Assembly: GCA_017555965.1 (NCBI GenBank)
Contig: JAFZFH010000129.1
Location: 19,846-83,845, forward strand
Reading direction: 5' to 3'
Source of the DNA: Bacteroidales bacterium
GTDB taxonomy: Bacteria > Bacteroidota > Bacteroidia > Bacteroidales > UBA932
Length of the DNA stretch: 64,000 nt
Shown here: in pieces, positions 32,203-41,284 of the stretch
Position numbering within the stretch: position 1 is the first letter of the stretch
Layout of the letters: each line of letters begins with the position of its first letter
The notes under the pieces: model-generated
The model's database searches: none
What the model saw: the letters and a program-made list of their open reading frames with translations, nothing else
Told to the model about the DNA's origin: nothing
Position numbers and translations under genes: made by a program

Positions 32203-33135
32203 ATGAAACCTACACTTTTAGTACTCGCAGCCGGAATGGGCAGCAGATATGGCGGACTCAAGCAGATGGACGGCCTGGGTCCTAACGGAGAAACCATCAT
32301 CGACTACTCGATCTACGATGCAGTAGAAGCAGGATTCGGCAAGGTGGTATACATCGTACGCGAGTTTTTCAAGGACCAGATAGAGCAGGTGGTAAAAGAG
32401 AAGTACAGCAACGTGAAATGCGTTGACGGTGAGCCACTTGAATTCCAGTTCGTAACACAGGAACTCACTAAGATTCCTGCAGGATTCACCCTCAACCCTG
32501 AGCGCGAAAAGCCATGGGGTACAGCACATGCGGTACTCATGGGCGCAGAAGTCATCAACGAGCCGTTTGCCGTGATCAACGGTGACGACTACTACGGCAA
32601 GGAGTCATTCAAGGTACTTGGAGACTGGCTCAGAGCGCACGAAGGAAAGACAGGTGAATTCTGTCTCGTGGGATTCGAGCTTGACAATACACTTTCTGAG
32701 TCAGGAGCAGTATCAAGAGGTATCGGATCGGCAGACAGCGAAGGTTACCTTACAACAGTTGTGGAGCACCACAAGATCGCCAAGGCTGAAGACGGAAAGA
32801 TCTACGGAGAAAACAGCGTGACAGGCGAGACAGTCGAACTCGAAGGAAAGACACTCTGCTCAATGAACATGTGGGGATTCACCCCTGACTACTTCCAGAA
32901 GAGTGCCGCCCTCTTCGAAGGCTTCCTCACAAAGAACATCAACGAGCTCAAGGCAGAGTTCTACATTCCATATGCAATCGACAGCATGATCAAGGACGGA
33001 AGCGGAAAGACGCAGCTTCTTTCGACTCCGTCAAAATGGTTCGGCGTGACATTCAAGGAAGACAGACCGGGAGTCGTTGCAAAGTTCCAGGAACTTGCTG
33101 ACCAGGGAGTATATCCTACACCTTTATACAAATAA
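32203..33135 (+). CDS. Nucleotidyltransferase family protein
   Basis: This 310-residue protein has the sugar-nucleotide transferase start VLAAGMGSRYGGLKQMDGLGPNGE (residues 6-29, contains the GxGxR and Lys of the nucleotide site) and the metal-site motif VINGDDYYG near residue 125. It should join a sugar phosphate or similar alcohol phosphate to a nucleotide; the substrate cannot be told from the sequence. Its first bases lie just beyond the transposon, and the likely original promoter is now 2.3 kb upstream at 29903-29910. The next gene starts 2 nt after its stop, so both may be affected by the insertion. Confidence 0.82.
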   Translation: MKPTLLVLAAGMGSRYGGLKQMDGLGPNGETIIDYSIYDAVEAGFGKVVYIVREFFKDQIEQVVKEKYSNVKCVDGEPLEFQFVTQELTKIPAGFTLNPEREKPWGTAHAVLMGAEVINEPFAVINGDDYYGKESFKVLGDWLRAHEGKTGEFCLVGFELDNTLSESGAVSRGIGSADSEGYLTTVVEHHKIAKAEDGKIYGENSVTGETVELEGKTLCSMNMWGFTPDYFQKSAALFEGFLTKNINELKAEFYIPYAIDSMIKDGSGKTQLLSTPSKWFGVTFKEDRPGVVAKFQELADQGVYPTPLYK

Positions 33136-33137
33136 TC

Positions 33138-34040
33138 ATGGGATTCTTCAGAAAACACACAGGAAGAGCATCATATGACCTCTTCTCGAACCATACCTAC
33201 TATGTTCCTGGATATGGTGGAATGATGACACTTTTCGTAATGTTCCTCATAGGCACTCTGCTCGGCAGTCTTCTTGTGGGAGCTCTTGCACTTTTTTCGC
33301 CTGAGTTTGCGAATATCTACGGAACAGTCATCTCGTACCCTGTAATGTTCATCCCTGCATGGCTTTATGTTTCGGCCAAAAGCCGCAGAAACGAATTCTT
33401 CGACACAGGATATGCTCTTGACAGTGAGAATTTCGGCCAGCTCGGAGGATTCAAGCTCGCCCTTATAGTATCTGTTGCTACCCTCGCTGCAGCATTCATC
33501 GGAGACAGCTTCAACAGCCTTATGCCTCCGACTCCTGAATGGTTTGACAATGCAATGTCAAAGATCATGGATGCTCCGGTATGGATCACTCTGATTTCAG
33601 TTTCGATCTTTGCTCCTCTTTTTGAAGAGTGGCTCTGCAGAGGACTCGTACTCAGAGGACTTCTCCAGAAGACACATCCGGTTTCAGCAGTCTTTGTATC
33701 TGCAGCATTCTTCGCAGTACTCCACATGAATCCATGGCAGGCACTTGCTGCCTTCCTTCTCGGAATCCTGTTCGGATTTGTCTATTACAAGACTGGTTCG
33801 CTCAAGCTCACAATGCTCATGCACTGTGTGAACAACACAATGGCGGTAGTATTCAGCAAGATTCCGTCAATTGAAGAAGCTGAAAGTTTTGCAGACATCC
33901 TCAGTCCATGGGCATACGCAGGAATCATGATTGCCAGCATCGCGTTCATCGCAGCGACCTGCGTCGTCCTCCGCAACATACCGTTCACTAAGGAAGGCGC
34001 ACGAAGCAACTGCGATGAAGTTCCACCGATAACAATATAA
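33138..34040 (+). CDS. CPBP-family intramembrane metalloprotease
   Basis: This 300-residue membrane protein has about seven to eight transmembrane helices. The CPBP (CAAX protease/bacteriocin-processing) motifs are visible: EEWLCRGLVLRGL (near residue 158, EExxxR), FAVLHMNPWQ (near 196, with the His) and HCVNNT (near 232). These residues form the metal site in the membrane. The substrate is unknown in most bacteria. It lies 2 nt after the nucleotidyltransferase gene and ends at a bidirectional terminator. Confidence 0.88.
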   Translation: MGFFRKHTGRASYDLFSNHTYYVPGYGGMMTLFVMFLIGTLLGSLLVGALALFSPEFANIYGTVISYPVMFIPAWLYVSAKSRRNEFFDTGYALDSENFGQLGGFKLALIVSVATLAAAFIGDSFNSLMPPTPEWFDNAMSKIMDAPVWITLISVSIFAPLFEEWLCRGLVLRGLLQKTHPVSAVFVSAAFFAVLHMNPWQALAAFLLGILFGFVYYKTGSLKLTMLMHCVNNTMAVVFSKIPSIEEAESFADILSPWAYAGIMIASIAFIAATCVVLRNIPFTKEGARSNCDEVPPITI

Positions 34041-34067
34041 AAAAAGACCCGCACGGGTCTTTTTTTT
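34039..34067. terminator. Bidirectional intrinsic terminator
   Basis: AAAAAAGACCC, loop GCAC and GGGTCTTTTTT form a stem with A-run and T-run on either side. It lies between the convergent CPBP and YccF genes and overlaps the last bases of both. Confidence 0.9.
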
Positions 34068-34440
34068 ATACGATCTTCTTTCCGAAAGGAACGAGGGCCA
34101 GAAGAGCCATCTTGAAATGCTGGAGACCGAACGGTATACCGACGATGGTCAGGCAGCAGACCACTCCGAATCCCAGATGGAGAAGAGCGATCTCAATACC
34201 TCCGACAAGGATCCAGATCACATTCATGATGATGGCCAGGCAGCCCGAATCATTCGGCCCCGGCTGCACCTCATGACCGAAAGGCCACAATGCAAACGAA
34301 CCGATCTTCATCAGCTGTACGCCGAAAGGTATGCCGATGATGGTAAGACATGTAAGGAGACCGACGATCCAATAATACAACGCAATCAGAAAGCCTCCCA
34401 TGACGACCCATAAGATGTTTCCTATAAAATTCATATACAT
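34066..34440 (-). CDS. YccF-domain membrane protein
   Basis: This 124-residue inner-membrane protein has two YccF repeats: LTIIGIPFG...FALWPFG near residues 33-55 and LTIVGIPFG...LALVPFG near 96-120. Four hydrophobic helices are expected. The function of YccF proteins is not known. The start codon shares one base with the stop of the upstream nucleotidyltransferase gene (TAATG), so translation is probably coupled; a second ATG lies two codons later. Confidence 0.88.
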   Translation of the reverse strand: MYMNFIGNILWVVMGGFLIALYYWIVGLLTCLTIIGIPFGVQLMKIGSFALWPFGHEVQPGPNDSGCLAIIMNVIWILVGGIEIALLHLGFGVVCCLTIVGIPFGLQHFKMALLALVPFGKKIV

Positions 34441-35165
34441 TATAGTTTTATAAAGTTTTCAGCCTTGTCCAGAGTGTCAAGTTTACCGACATCTATAAGA
34501 TTCAGATTCTCTGCACACACTCCGTATATATCATATGTATGACACATGTCAAGATAGAAATCTATCACAGGGAATCGGGAAGGATAACCATCCATCGCAT
34601 CAAACACTCTGTCCGACATGATATGTATTCCTGAAAATGCAAATTTCAGACATTTCGATTCATCAGGAGCAGCCTCAGCAGGCCTGATCTCACCCGTATT
34701 CTCATTCTTCCATCCGACAAGCCTCATCGACTGAGGATCGAACAGCAGATATCTCGAACTCTTGCGGCCGCTCACAAGAAGCGTAGCCAAGGCATCAGGA
34801 CGGACCTGCGACTCAAACCACCTCAGATCCACATCCGAAAGAATATCAACATTATGTATCAGGAACTGTCCGCAGCCCTCAAGATATCTGCGGGCATGGA
34901 GCACAGCACCACCCGTTTCAAGCAGCTGTTCCCTTTCATCACTGATCTCTACTTCAAGAATATCCTGCTGAGCAGCCCAATCCTCTACCTGATCTGCAAA
35001 ATGATGAACATTGACCACAACCGCATCGACACCTGCATCCTTGAGTTTTGAGGCGACATGTTCGATCAGGGGCCTGCCTCCCACCGGAACGAGAGCCTTG
35101 GGAAGAGTATCTGTAATCGGCTTCAGCCTGGTACCCAGACCCGCCGCGAATATAAATCCTTTCAT
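34440..35165 (-). CDS. Sugar-phosphate nucleotidyltransferase (MurU-like)
   Basis: This 241-residue enzyme has the nucleotide-binding start FAAGLGTRLKPITDTLPKALVPVGG (split around residues 5-29) and the metal motif HNVDILSD near residue 109. It is close to N-acetylmuramate-1-phosphate uridylyltransferase (MurU) and related NDP-sugar enzymes. Its partner gene, 1 nt upstream, encodes an AmgK-like sugar kinase, which is the enzyme that supplies MurU with its substrate in the anhydromuropeptide recycling route of Pseudomonas. The pair therefore suggests cell-wall sugar recycling; the exact sugar is not proven. Confidence 0.8.
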   Translation of the reverse strand: MKGFIFAAGLGTRLKPITDTLPKALVPVGGRPLIEHVASKLKDAGVDAVVVNVHHFADQVEDWAAQQDILEVEISDEREQLLETGGAVLHARRYLEGCGQFLIHNVDILSDVDLRWFESQVRPDALATLLVSGRKSSRYLLFDPQSMRLVGWKNENTGEIRPAEAAPDESKCLKFAFSGIHIMSDRVFDAMDGYPSRFPVIDFYLDMCHTYDIYGVCAENLNLIDVGKLDTLDKAENFIKL

Positions 35166-35166
35166 A

Positions 35167-36603
35167 CTACAATATCATATCAACATTCTGTTCACGATGG
35201 ACAAGTCGGACTCGTATGTCCGGATACTTTGCCGCAAGATGACGGGCAAGATGCTCTGCACAATAGACAGAACGATGCTGCCCTCCTGTACATCCGAAGC
35301 TGACCATCAGACTTGTAAACCCACGCTTCGAATATGTCTCCACGTGCGGATCGACCACTCCGTATACATGCTCAAGATACCCGGTCACCTCGCCATCGTC
35401 TTCAAGGAACCTTATGACCTCCTCATCCATTCCTGTCAGAGCCTTGTACTGCTGATATCTTCCCGGATTATGGATCGAACGACAATCGAACACATATCCG
35501 CCACCGTTGCCTGAACAATCCTCCGGAACACCCTTCTTGAAGGAGAAGCTTGAAACTGTAACATTCAGGACTCCTCCCGGAGCTGCCTCCACATTGAATC
35601 TTGGAAGAGAGACCATCTTACCGAGAGTCTCACACAGATAAGGATACTTCTCCTGCACTGACGTGAAATCACCACAGGACTCTCCTGAAAGAAGTTCATC
35701 GAGCGCCTTGATTGTCTGAGGTATGGAAACCACAAACTTTGCCTTATGCTCCGACCATCCCCTGAAACCATAGGCACCAAGAACCTGCAAGGTCCTGAAA
35801 AGAACAAAAAGCTTCAGCTGATCCATGAATTCCCTACGATCCACAGCAGTATACTTCGACAACGCCTCCAGATATGCATCCAGCAGCTTATCCCTGAGTT
35901 CTGCAGAGAAAGCCGAGCGCGCATGCCATACGAACGAAGCCACATCGTAATGGACAGGGCCTCTTCTGCCACCTTGGAAATCGATGAAACACGGCTCACC
36001 GTCCCGAACCATGACATTTCTGGAATTGAAATCCCTATAAAGGAAAGTCGGAACATCTGAAAGGCAGGACATCAGATCATCGGCAAAATGCTCGAAGTCG
36101 TCCTGCAGCATCACCTCATTGAACTCCAGTCCCGAGGGCTTGAGGAAGCAGTATTTGAAATAGTTGAGATCGAACATCACCATCCTCATATCGAAGGAAG
36201 GCTGAGGATAACAGACAGAAAAGTCCAGGCCGTCTGCACCCTCAAACTGAATCTTGGGTAGAAGGGACATAGTCCTGCATAACACGGAGTCCGGATCCTG
36301 GAGCGCTCCCTTCACCATACAGTCATAAAGGACGGCATCTCCGAAATCCTCCTGTATATAACGCATTCCGTCTTCGCTGACTGCGTAGATCTCAGGGACA
36401 GGTATTCCTTTCGGACGGAAATGTTCCGCAATGGTGAGAAAGGCATGATTCTCAGCATGATCAAGACCGATGACTCCGACACATGTTCCGGCAGATGAAG
36501 TCATACGGAAATAACTGCGGTTGCTGGCTGAACCCGTTATAGGAGTCACAGCCTCAGGAGAACAGCCGTAATGAGAGATATATAGTGATGCTAATTCCTG
36601 CAT
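35167..36603 (-). CDS. AmgK-like sugar kinase fused to a RapZ C-terminal domain
   Basis: This 478-residue protein has an aminoglycoside-phosphotransferase-type kinase domain (residues 1-330) with the catalytic loop YRDFNSRNVMV near residue 192 and the metal motif FIDFQGGRRGPVHYD near 208, both as in AmgK-type MurNAc/GlcNAc kinases. Residues about 345-478 match the RapZ C-terminal domain: VFDCRSIHNPGRY, LTGMDEEV and GCTGGQHRSV. In E. coli RapZ this part senses glucosamine-6-phosphate and binds sRNA. The fusion may link cell-wall sugar phosphorylation to a sensing domain. It heads a three-gene operon with the MurU-like and YccF genes. Confidence 0.85.
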   Translation of the reverse strand: MQELASLYISHYGCSPEAVTPITGSASNRSYFRMTSSAGTCVGVIGLDHAENHAFLTIAEHFRPKGIPVPEIYAVSEDGMRYIQEDFGDAVLYDCMVKGALQDPDSVLCRTMSLLPKIQFEGADGLDFSVCYPQPSFDMRMVMFDLNYFKYCFLKPSGLEFNEVMLQDDFEHFADDLMSCLSDVPTFLYRDFNSRNVMVRDGEPCFIDFQGGRRGPVHYDVASFVWHARSAFSAELRDKLLDAYLEALSKYTAVDRREFMDQLKLFVLFRTLQVLGAYGFRGWSEHKAKFVVSIPQTIKALDELLSGESCGDFTSVQEKYPYLCETLGKMVSLPRFNVEAAPGGVLNVTVSSFSFKKGVPEDCSGNGGGYVFDCRSIHNPGRYQQYKALTGMDEEVIRFLEDDGEVTGYLEHVYGVVDPHVETYSKRGFTSLMVSFGCTGGQHRSVYCAEHLARHLAAKYPDIRVRLVHREQNVDMIL

Positions 36604-36649
36604 TTGAATACTTTTTTGCGAATTTACTAAATTGTTCAGACAAAAAAGT

Positions 36650-36657
36650 TAAATTTG
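36650..36657 (+). promoter_or_regulatory. -7 promoter box for pncB-pncA
   Basis: TAAATTTG matches TAnnTTTG, 24 nt before the pncB ATG. A TTG lies at 36632-36634 with a short 15-nt spacer. Confidence 0.55.
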
Positions 36658-36681
36658 TGTGATTTCTAAACCTTAACAAAG

Positions 36682-38166
36682 ATGCTAAATAACGCATATT
36701 GCTCGGACAAGTACCAGTACACAATGGGAAAATCCTTTTATGACAACGGCATGAAGGACCAGAAGGCGGTCTTTAATCTTTTCTACCGCAAAGCCCCTGA
36801 GAACAACAACTGGGCTGTGGTAAGCGGCACAGACGAAGTCATAGAAATGGTCGAGAACCTCGGAAACATGGACTCTTCCTTCTTTGAAAAGTTCCTTCCG
36901 GGCGACGAATATGCGGAATTCAGAGGCTATCTTTCAGCGATGAAGTTTACGGGAACCATCTACGCGATGCGCGAAGGTGAGATCGTATTCCCGAACCAGC
37001 CGATCATCATAATCGAAGGTCCGCTGATTGAAGCGCAGGTACTCGAGACACCTATGCTCTGCATCATGAACCATCAGATGGCAGTAGCTACAAAAGCGTC
37101 GAGAGTATGCAGGGCTACCAACCGCCCTGTAAGCGAATTCGGTTCCAGAAGAGCTCATGGTCCATGGGCAGCGACCTATGGAGCCAAGGCGGCCATCATC
37201 GCGGGATGCGCGACAACATCAAACATCATGACAGGAGCCATGTTCGACTACGGATCGACCGGAACAATGGCCCACAGCTACGTGACTGCATTCGGCAGCA
37301 GCGTCGCAGGCGAATTCAAGGCTTTCGACACATACATCAAGACACATAGGAACGAGAGCATAGTATTGCTCATCGACACATATGATACGCTCAAGTGCGG
37401 CGTGCTCAACGCGATCAAGGCATACAAGGAAAACGGCATCGACAACAGCTATGCACCAGGATACGGAGTGCGCCTCGACAGCGGTGACCTTGCGTACCTC
37501 TCTGCAGAATGCCGTAGAATCCTCGACGAGCACGGACTTACCAACTGCAAGATCTTTGCAACCAACTCTCTCGACGAATACCTGATCACAGACCTCGAGC
37601 GTCAGGGAGCATGCATCGATTCTTACGGAGTCGGTGACGCCATCGCGACATCCAAGGCTGCCCCATGCTTCGGAAACGTATACAAACTTGTTGAAATCGA
37701 CGGAGTGGCAGTACTGAAACGTTCGGAGGACAAGATCAAGCTGATCAACCCGGGCAACCAGATCACATACAGAATCATGATCAACGATCCTTCGAAGGGA
37801 GAAATCTTCAAGGTTGATGTGACCTGCCTCCGCGGCGATGAGCTCAGCAGAAAGATTGAAGCAGGAGAAACATTTACAGTATGCGACGAGTACGACCGTT
37901 ACAAGACAAAGACATTCGAAGCCGGAGAATACACTGCGCTGACAATGCAGCATAAGGTGATAGATAACGGAAAGAGGTGTGCACCTCACTATACTCTGAT
38001 GGAAAAGAAGGAGTATTACAACAGCACACTGATGCACTTCAGCCCTAGTGAGAGACGACTCATCAACCCTCACTACTACAAGGTCGACATTTCTGACGAC
38101 CTTTATAATCTGAAGATGAGCATCATCAACAAACTTGTGGGAGAAATACGTAACTTTAAGTTATAA
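36682..38166 (+). CDS. pncB: Nicotinate phosphoribosyltransferase
   Basis: This 494-residue enzyme converts nicotinate and PRPP to nicotinate mononucleotide in NAD salvage. It shows the family features: the N-terminal SDKYQYTMG, FGSRRAHGP near residue 154, the active-site His and GTMAHSY (near 195), LLIDTYDT near 231 and GVRLDSGDLAYLS near 266. The length is normal for the long PncB type. It is followed with a 1-nt gap by a nicotinamidase gene, which makes its substrate, so the two form a functional operon. Confidence 0.94.
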   Translation: MLNNAYCSDKYQYTMGKSFYDNGMKDQKAVFNLFYRKAPENNNWAVVSGTDEVIEMVENLGNMDSSFFEKFLPGDEYAEFRGYLSAMKFTGTIYAMREGEIVFPNQPIIIIEGPLIEAQVLETPMLCIMNHQMAVATKASRVCRATNRPVSEFGSRRAHGPWAATYGAKAAIIAGCATTSNIMTGAMFDYGSTGTMAHSYVTAFGSSVAGEFKAFDTYIKTHRNESIVLLIDTYDTLKCGVLNAIKAYKENGIDNSYAPGYGVRLDSGDLAYLSAECRRILDEHGLTNCKIFATNSLDEYLITDLERQGACIDSYGVGDAIATSKAAPCFGNVYKLVEIDGVAVLKRSEDKIKLINPGNQITYRIMINDPSKGEIFKVDVTCLRGDELSRKIEAGETFTVCDEYDRYKTKTFEAGEYTALTMQHKVIDNGKRCAPHYTLMEKKEYYNSTLMHFSPSERRLINPHYYKVDISDDLYNLKMSIINKLVGEIRNFKL

Positions 38167-38167
38167 T

Positions 38168-38755
38168 ATGAAGAACAATGCATTGGTCGTAGTGGACATG
38201 CTGTATGACTTCATCGACGGAAGTCTCGCATGCCAGCATTCCGAGGAAGCGGTAAGACAGACACTAAACTTCATCGATTCACAGACAGACAGTCAGGGAG
38301 GAGAAGACCACGAGATTCTCGACACCTTCCCTATCCTTTTCGTACGTGACCATCACCCTGCGGACCACTCATCCTTCAAGGAACATGGAGGCATCTGGCC
38401 TTCACATTGCGTTGCAGGCACCCATGGAGGCGAGATCCATAAGGACCTTCTCCCCTATGCATCAGAAGAACTTACTTTTGACAAGGGTTGTGACAGAGAT
38501 GTGGAACAGTACTCAGGATTTGACGGCCTGAACTGTGCCGGACAGACTATGGGAGAGATACTGGAACTTCTGGACACAACTGATGTATATGTCTGCGGCA
38601 TCGCTACAGAATACTGTGTACGCAATACATGCGAAGACCTTAAGAAAGCCGGTTTCAAGGTCCATCTTCTTAAGGAATGTATCGGTTATGTAGATGCTGA
38701 AGGACACGCCAAAGCATTGGACGAAATGACACAGGAAGGCATAAGTATTGAATAA
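38168..38755 (+). CDS. pncA: Nicotinamidase
   Basis: From the ATG at 38168 this isochorismatase-fold enzyme has 195 residues; the upstream TTG would extend back into pncB and is rejected. The catalytic triad is Asp10 (VVVDML), Lys106 (FDKGC) and Cys150 (ATEYCV). Metal ligands are likely Asp61, His63 and His80 (DHHPADHSSF and WPSHCV). It releases ammonia from nicotinamide to give nicotinate, which PncB uses. The gap to pncB is one base. Confidence 0.93.
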   Translation: MKNNALVVVDMLYDFIDGSLACQHSEEAVRQTLNFIDSQTDSQGGEDHEILDTFPILFVRDHHPADHSSFKEHGGIWPSHCVAGTHGGEIHKDLLPYASEELTFDKGCDRDVEQYSGFDGLNCAGQTMGEILELLDTTDVYVCGIATEYCVRNTCEDLKKAGFKVHLLKECIGYVDAEGHAKALDEMTQEGISIE

Positions 38756-38770
38756 TCAAATAATTATTCA

Positions 38771-38778
38771 TACCTTTG
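38771..38778 (+). promoter_or_regulatory. -7 promoter box for the putative porin gene
   Basis: TACCTTTG matches TAnnTTTG but lies only 10 nt before the ATG at 38789, so the transcript would have a very short leader. Confidence 0.5.
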
Positions 38779-38788
38779 CCGTCTTGTT

Positions 38789-41284
38789 ATGAAGAATGCA
38801 CTGGCAAAAATATGGGTTCCGATGCTGCTTGTAATTATGGCAGCCGCACAGTCTTTCGGAATCGATGCAGGAAAATCAGCGGGTCTTAAAAGACTGGCTG
38901 ATTCTTTGGCATTCAATCAGTTACAAGACTCCACAGCCCTCATTATGCCGGATTCTCTCCAACGTAGAGACACCATCAAAATCAAATACATTCATACTGC
39001 CGTAAAGGACTCTGCAACAAGAGTTCATCTCAGAGACTCTCTGATGGCTGCAGGAGATTCACTGTACATCAGCATACTCGACTCTCTATACGTAAAGGAC
39101 TCATTGGATAGAGTTCAGGCCGAGTACGATGCCTGGTATGCATCACTCTCCAGAAAGGAACGCAGAAAGGAAGATGCAAAGATTGCCCTGCCGGCACTTA
39201 TCGCTGCATCAAACCGCAAAGTAGAAATAAAGGACAGCATCAAGACACGTAGGGACAGCGTAAAACAGGCTACTCTCCGAGTCCTTGGAACTTTTGCAAT
39301 TCCGGATTCACTTCACTACAAACGCATCATTACCTGGAAGAATGACAGAGACTTCCAGAATCTCGTAGAAATACGTGACATGGCTCAAGATACATCCTAC
39401 ATGAGGAGCTTCAACGACTACGTATTCTTCAACGAGGACATCAACGCATCCTGGCTTGGTGTCAGCGGTTCCCCTGTACAGTTTTATGACTGGTTCAAGA
39501 GAGCAGAAGAGGACAACGCCATCTTCTACACCCCATACAAAGTCTGGAACTACTCTCCTGAGACGCTTCCGCAGTACAATACCAAGACACCATACACCGA
39601 ACTTGCATATTACGGAACACTTTTCTCAAGCAAGGAGAAGGAAGAGGCGAATGTGAGAGTGCTCACCACACAGAACATCTCCCCTCAGATGAACATCACG
39701 CTCGAGTTCAGAAGATATGGAGGAAACGGTATCCTTAAGAGGGAGGACACAGCCAACAAGACCTTCGTAGCGTCGACAAACTATCTCGGAGAGAAGTACA
39801 TGATGCACGCCGGCTATATCTACAATAAGGTAAGCAGAAGTGAAAACGGAGGTGTCGTTGACGAATCATGGATCCGAGATACAACAGTGGATTCCAGAGA
39901 GATCGACGTTTATCTGCGTGACGCAAGCAATCAGCTCAAGAAGAACACCTTCTATCTGGATCAGACATACAGAATTCCTTTCACTTTCCTCAAGGACATC
40001 AAAGGCAGGAAGAACAAGGGAAATGCCGCCGATTCACTGGATGTAGTCGCAACACCTGAAGAAGAAATCAGCACCTCAGATGATGTGACAACCGCATTCA
40101 TCGGTCACAGCAGCGAGTATTCCGTATTCAGCAAGACATATACCGACAAGATAAGTGACAAATACGGCAAGGAATTCTATGGAGACCGATTCTATATCAA
40201 TCCTACCACAAGTATGGACTCTCTGAGAGTGATGCGCTTTGAGAACAAGTTCTTCATCAGACTCCAGCCGTGGACAAACGAAGCTATTGTATCCAAGCTT
40301 GATGTCGGAATCGGCGACAAGCTTGCAAATTATTTCAGTTTCAGTCCTATTGACTACCTGCAGGGCAGCAATAACGTGATACAGAACTCGGTGTACCTGT
40401 ATGCCGGAGCAAACGGACAGTACAGAAAGTACCTGAAATGGGATGCAACAGGAAAATACAACTTCCTTGGTTACGAAATCAATGATTTCCTGATTGAGGC
40501 GAACATGACGATGAACGCCTATCCATTCAGAAGATATAAGAACAGTCCGCTTACTTTGGCAGTGCATTTCGAAACAAGTCTTAAGGAGCCGGACTACTAT
40601 CAGCAGCATCTTTACACCAACCATTTCAAATGGGACAACAACTTCGGCAAGATTTCAACGACAAAGCTTGAAGCAAAGCTGATGATTCCAAGATGGAAAA
40701 TGTCAGCCTCGTTCGGTTATGGTCTGCTGAGCAATAACATCTATTATGACAACCAGGGCTTCGTCAAGCAGAATGAAGCACCTATGAGTGTCATGACAGC
40801 AACATTGAACAAGAACTTCCGAATATGGAAGTTCCACCTGGACCATCAGGCAATGCTGCAGCTCTCCTCAGACCAGGAGGTTCTGCCACTGCCACTGCTG
40901 GCCCTCAACTTCCGATACTACCTCCAGTTTGACATCGTAGAGAGAGTCATGCAGATGCAGATCGGAGCAAACGGAACATACACAACAGAGTGGTATGCCC
41001 CTGCATACAATCCGGTATTGGGTGTGTTCCATAACCAGGATGAAAGAAAATACGGAAACTGCCCATATATTGACGCATTCATAAACATTCAGTGGAAGAA
41101 GGCAAGCATATTCATAAAGGCAGTCAATGTAAATATGGGATGGCCGAACAAATCTGCAGACTATTTCTCTGCAGCCGGATATATTGCACCTCAAAGTGCA
41201 ATAAAGTTCGGTATCACATGGCCGTTCTGGGTCCGCCCTAAAAAGGACAACGTGACCCTTGGCCCTGAAAATATTAAACGATGA
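38789..41284 (+). CDS. Putative outer-membrane porin (Porin_10 type)
   Basis: This 831-residue protein has a signal peptide (cleavage near AQSFG), a Ser/Asp-rich and charged N-terminal region (residues 30-180), and a long beta-barrel-like C-terminal part with alternating aromatic strands. It resembles the putative porin family (Porin_10) of Bacteroidetes. The N-terminal RKERRKEDAKIALP segment is an unusual basic stretch. The last residues are not the usual terminal Phe. The stop codon overlaps the start of the next gene by 4 nt (ATGA), so the transglycosylase is translationally coupled. Confidence 0.8.
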   Translation: MKNALAKIWVPMLLVIMAAAQSFGIDAGKSAGLKRLADSLAFNQLQDSTALIMPDSLQRRDTIKIKYIHTAVKDSATRVHLRDSLMAAGDSLYISILDSLYVKDSLDRVQAEYDAWYASLSRKERRKEDAKIALPALIAASNRKVEIKDSIKTRRDSVKQATLRVLGTFAIPDSLHYKRIITWKNDRDFQNLVEIRDMAQDTSYMRSFNDYVFFNEDINASWLGVSGSPVQFYDWFKRAEEDNAIFYTPYKVWNYSPETLPQYNTKTPYTELAYYGTLFSSKEKEEANVRVLTTQNISPQMNITLEFRRYGGNGILKREDTANKTFVASTNYLGEKYMMHAGYIYNKVSRSENGGVVDESWIRDTTVDSREIDVYLRDASNQLKKNTFYLDQTYRIPFTFLKDIKGRKNKGNAADSLDVVATPEEEISTSDDVTTAFIGHSSEYSVFSKTYTDKISDKYGKEFYGDRFYINPTTSMDSLRVMRFENKFFIRLQPWTNEAIVSKLDVGIGDKLANYFSFSPIDYLQGSNNVIQNSVYLYAGANGQYRKYLKWDATGKYNFLGYEINDFLIEANMTMNAYPFRRYKNSPLTLAVHFETSLKEPDYYQQHLYTNHFKWDNNFGKISTTKLEAKLMIPRWKMSASFGYGLLSNNIYYDNQGFVKQNEAPMSVMTATLNKNFRIWKFHLDHQAMLQLSSDQEVLPLPLLALNFRYYLQFDIVERVMQMQIGANGTYTTEWYAPAYNPVLGVFHNQDERKYGNCPYIDAFINIQWKKASIFIKAVNVNMGWPNKSADYFSAAGYIAPQSAIKFGITWPFWVRPKKDNVTLGPENIKR

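Noticed and set aside
37219-38073. Long minus-strand ORF (284 codons) over pncB
   Set aside because: It is antisense to a well-supported pncB gene and its protein has no plausible family or start context.
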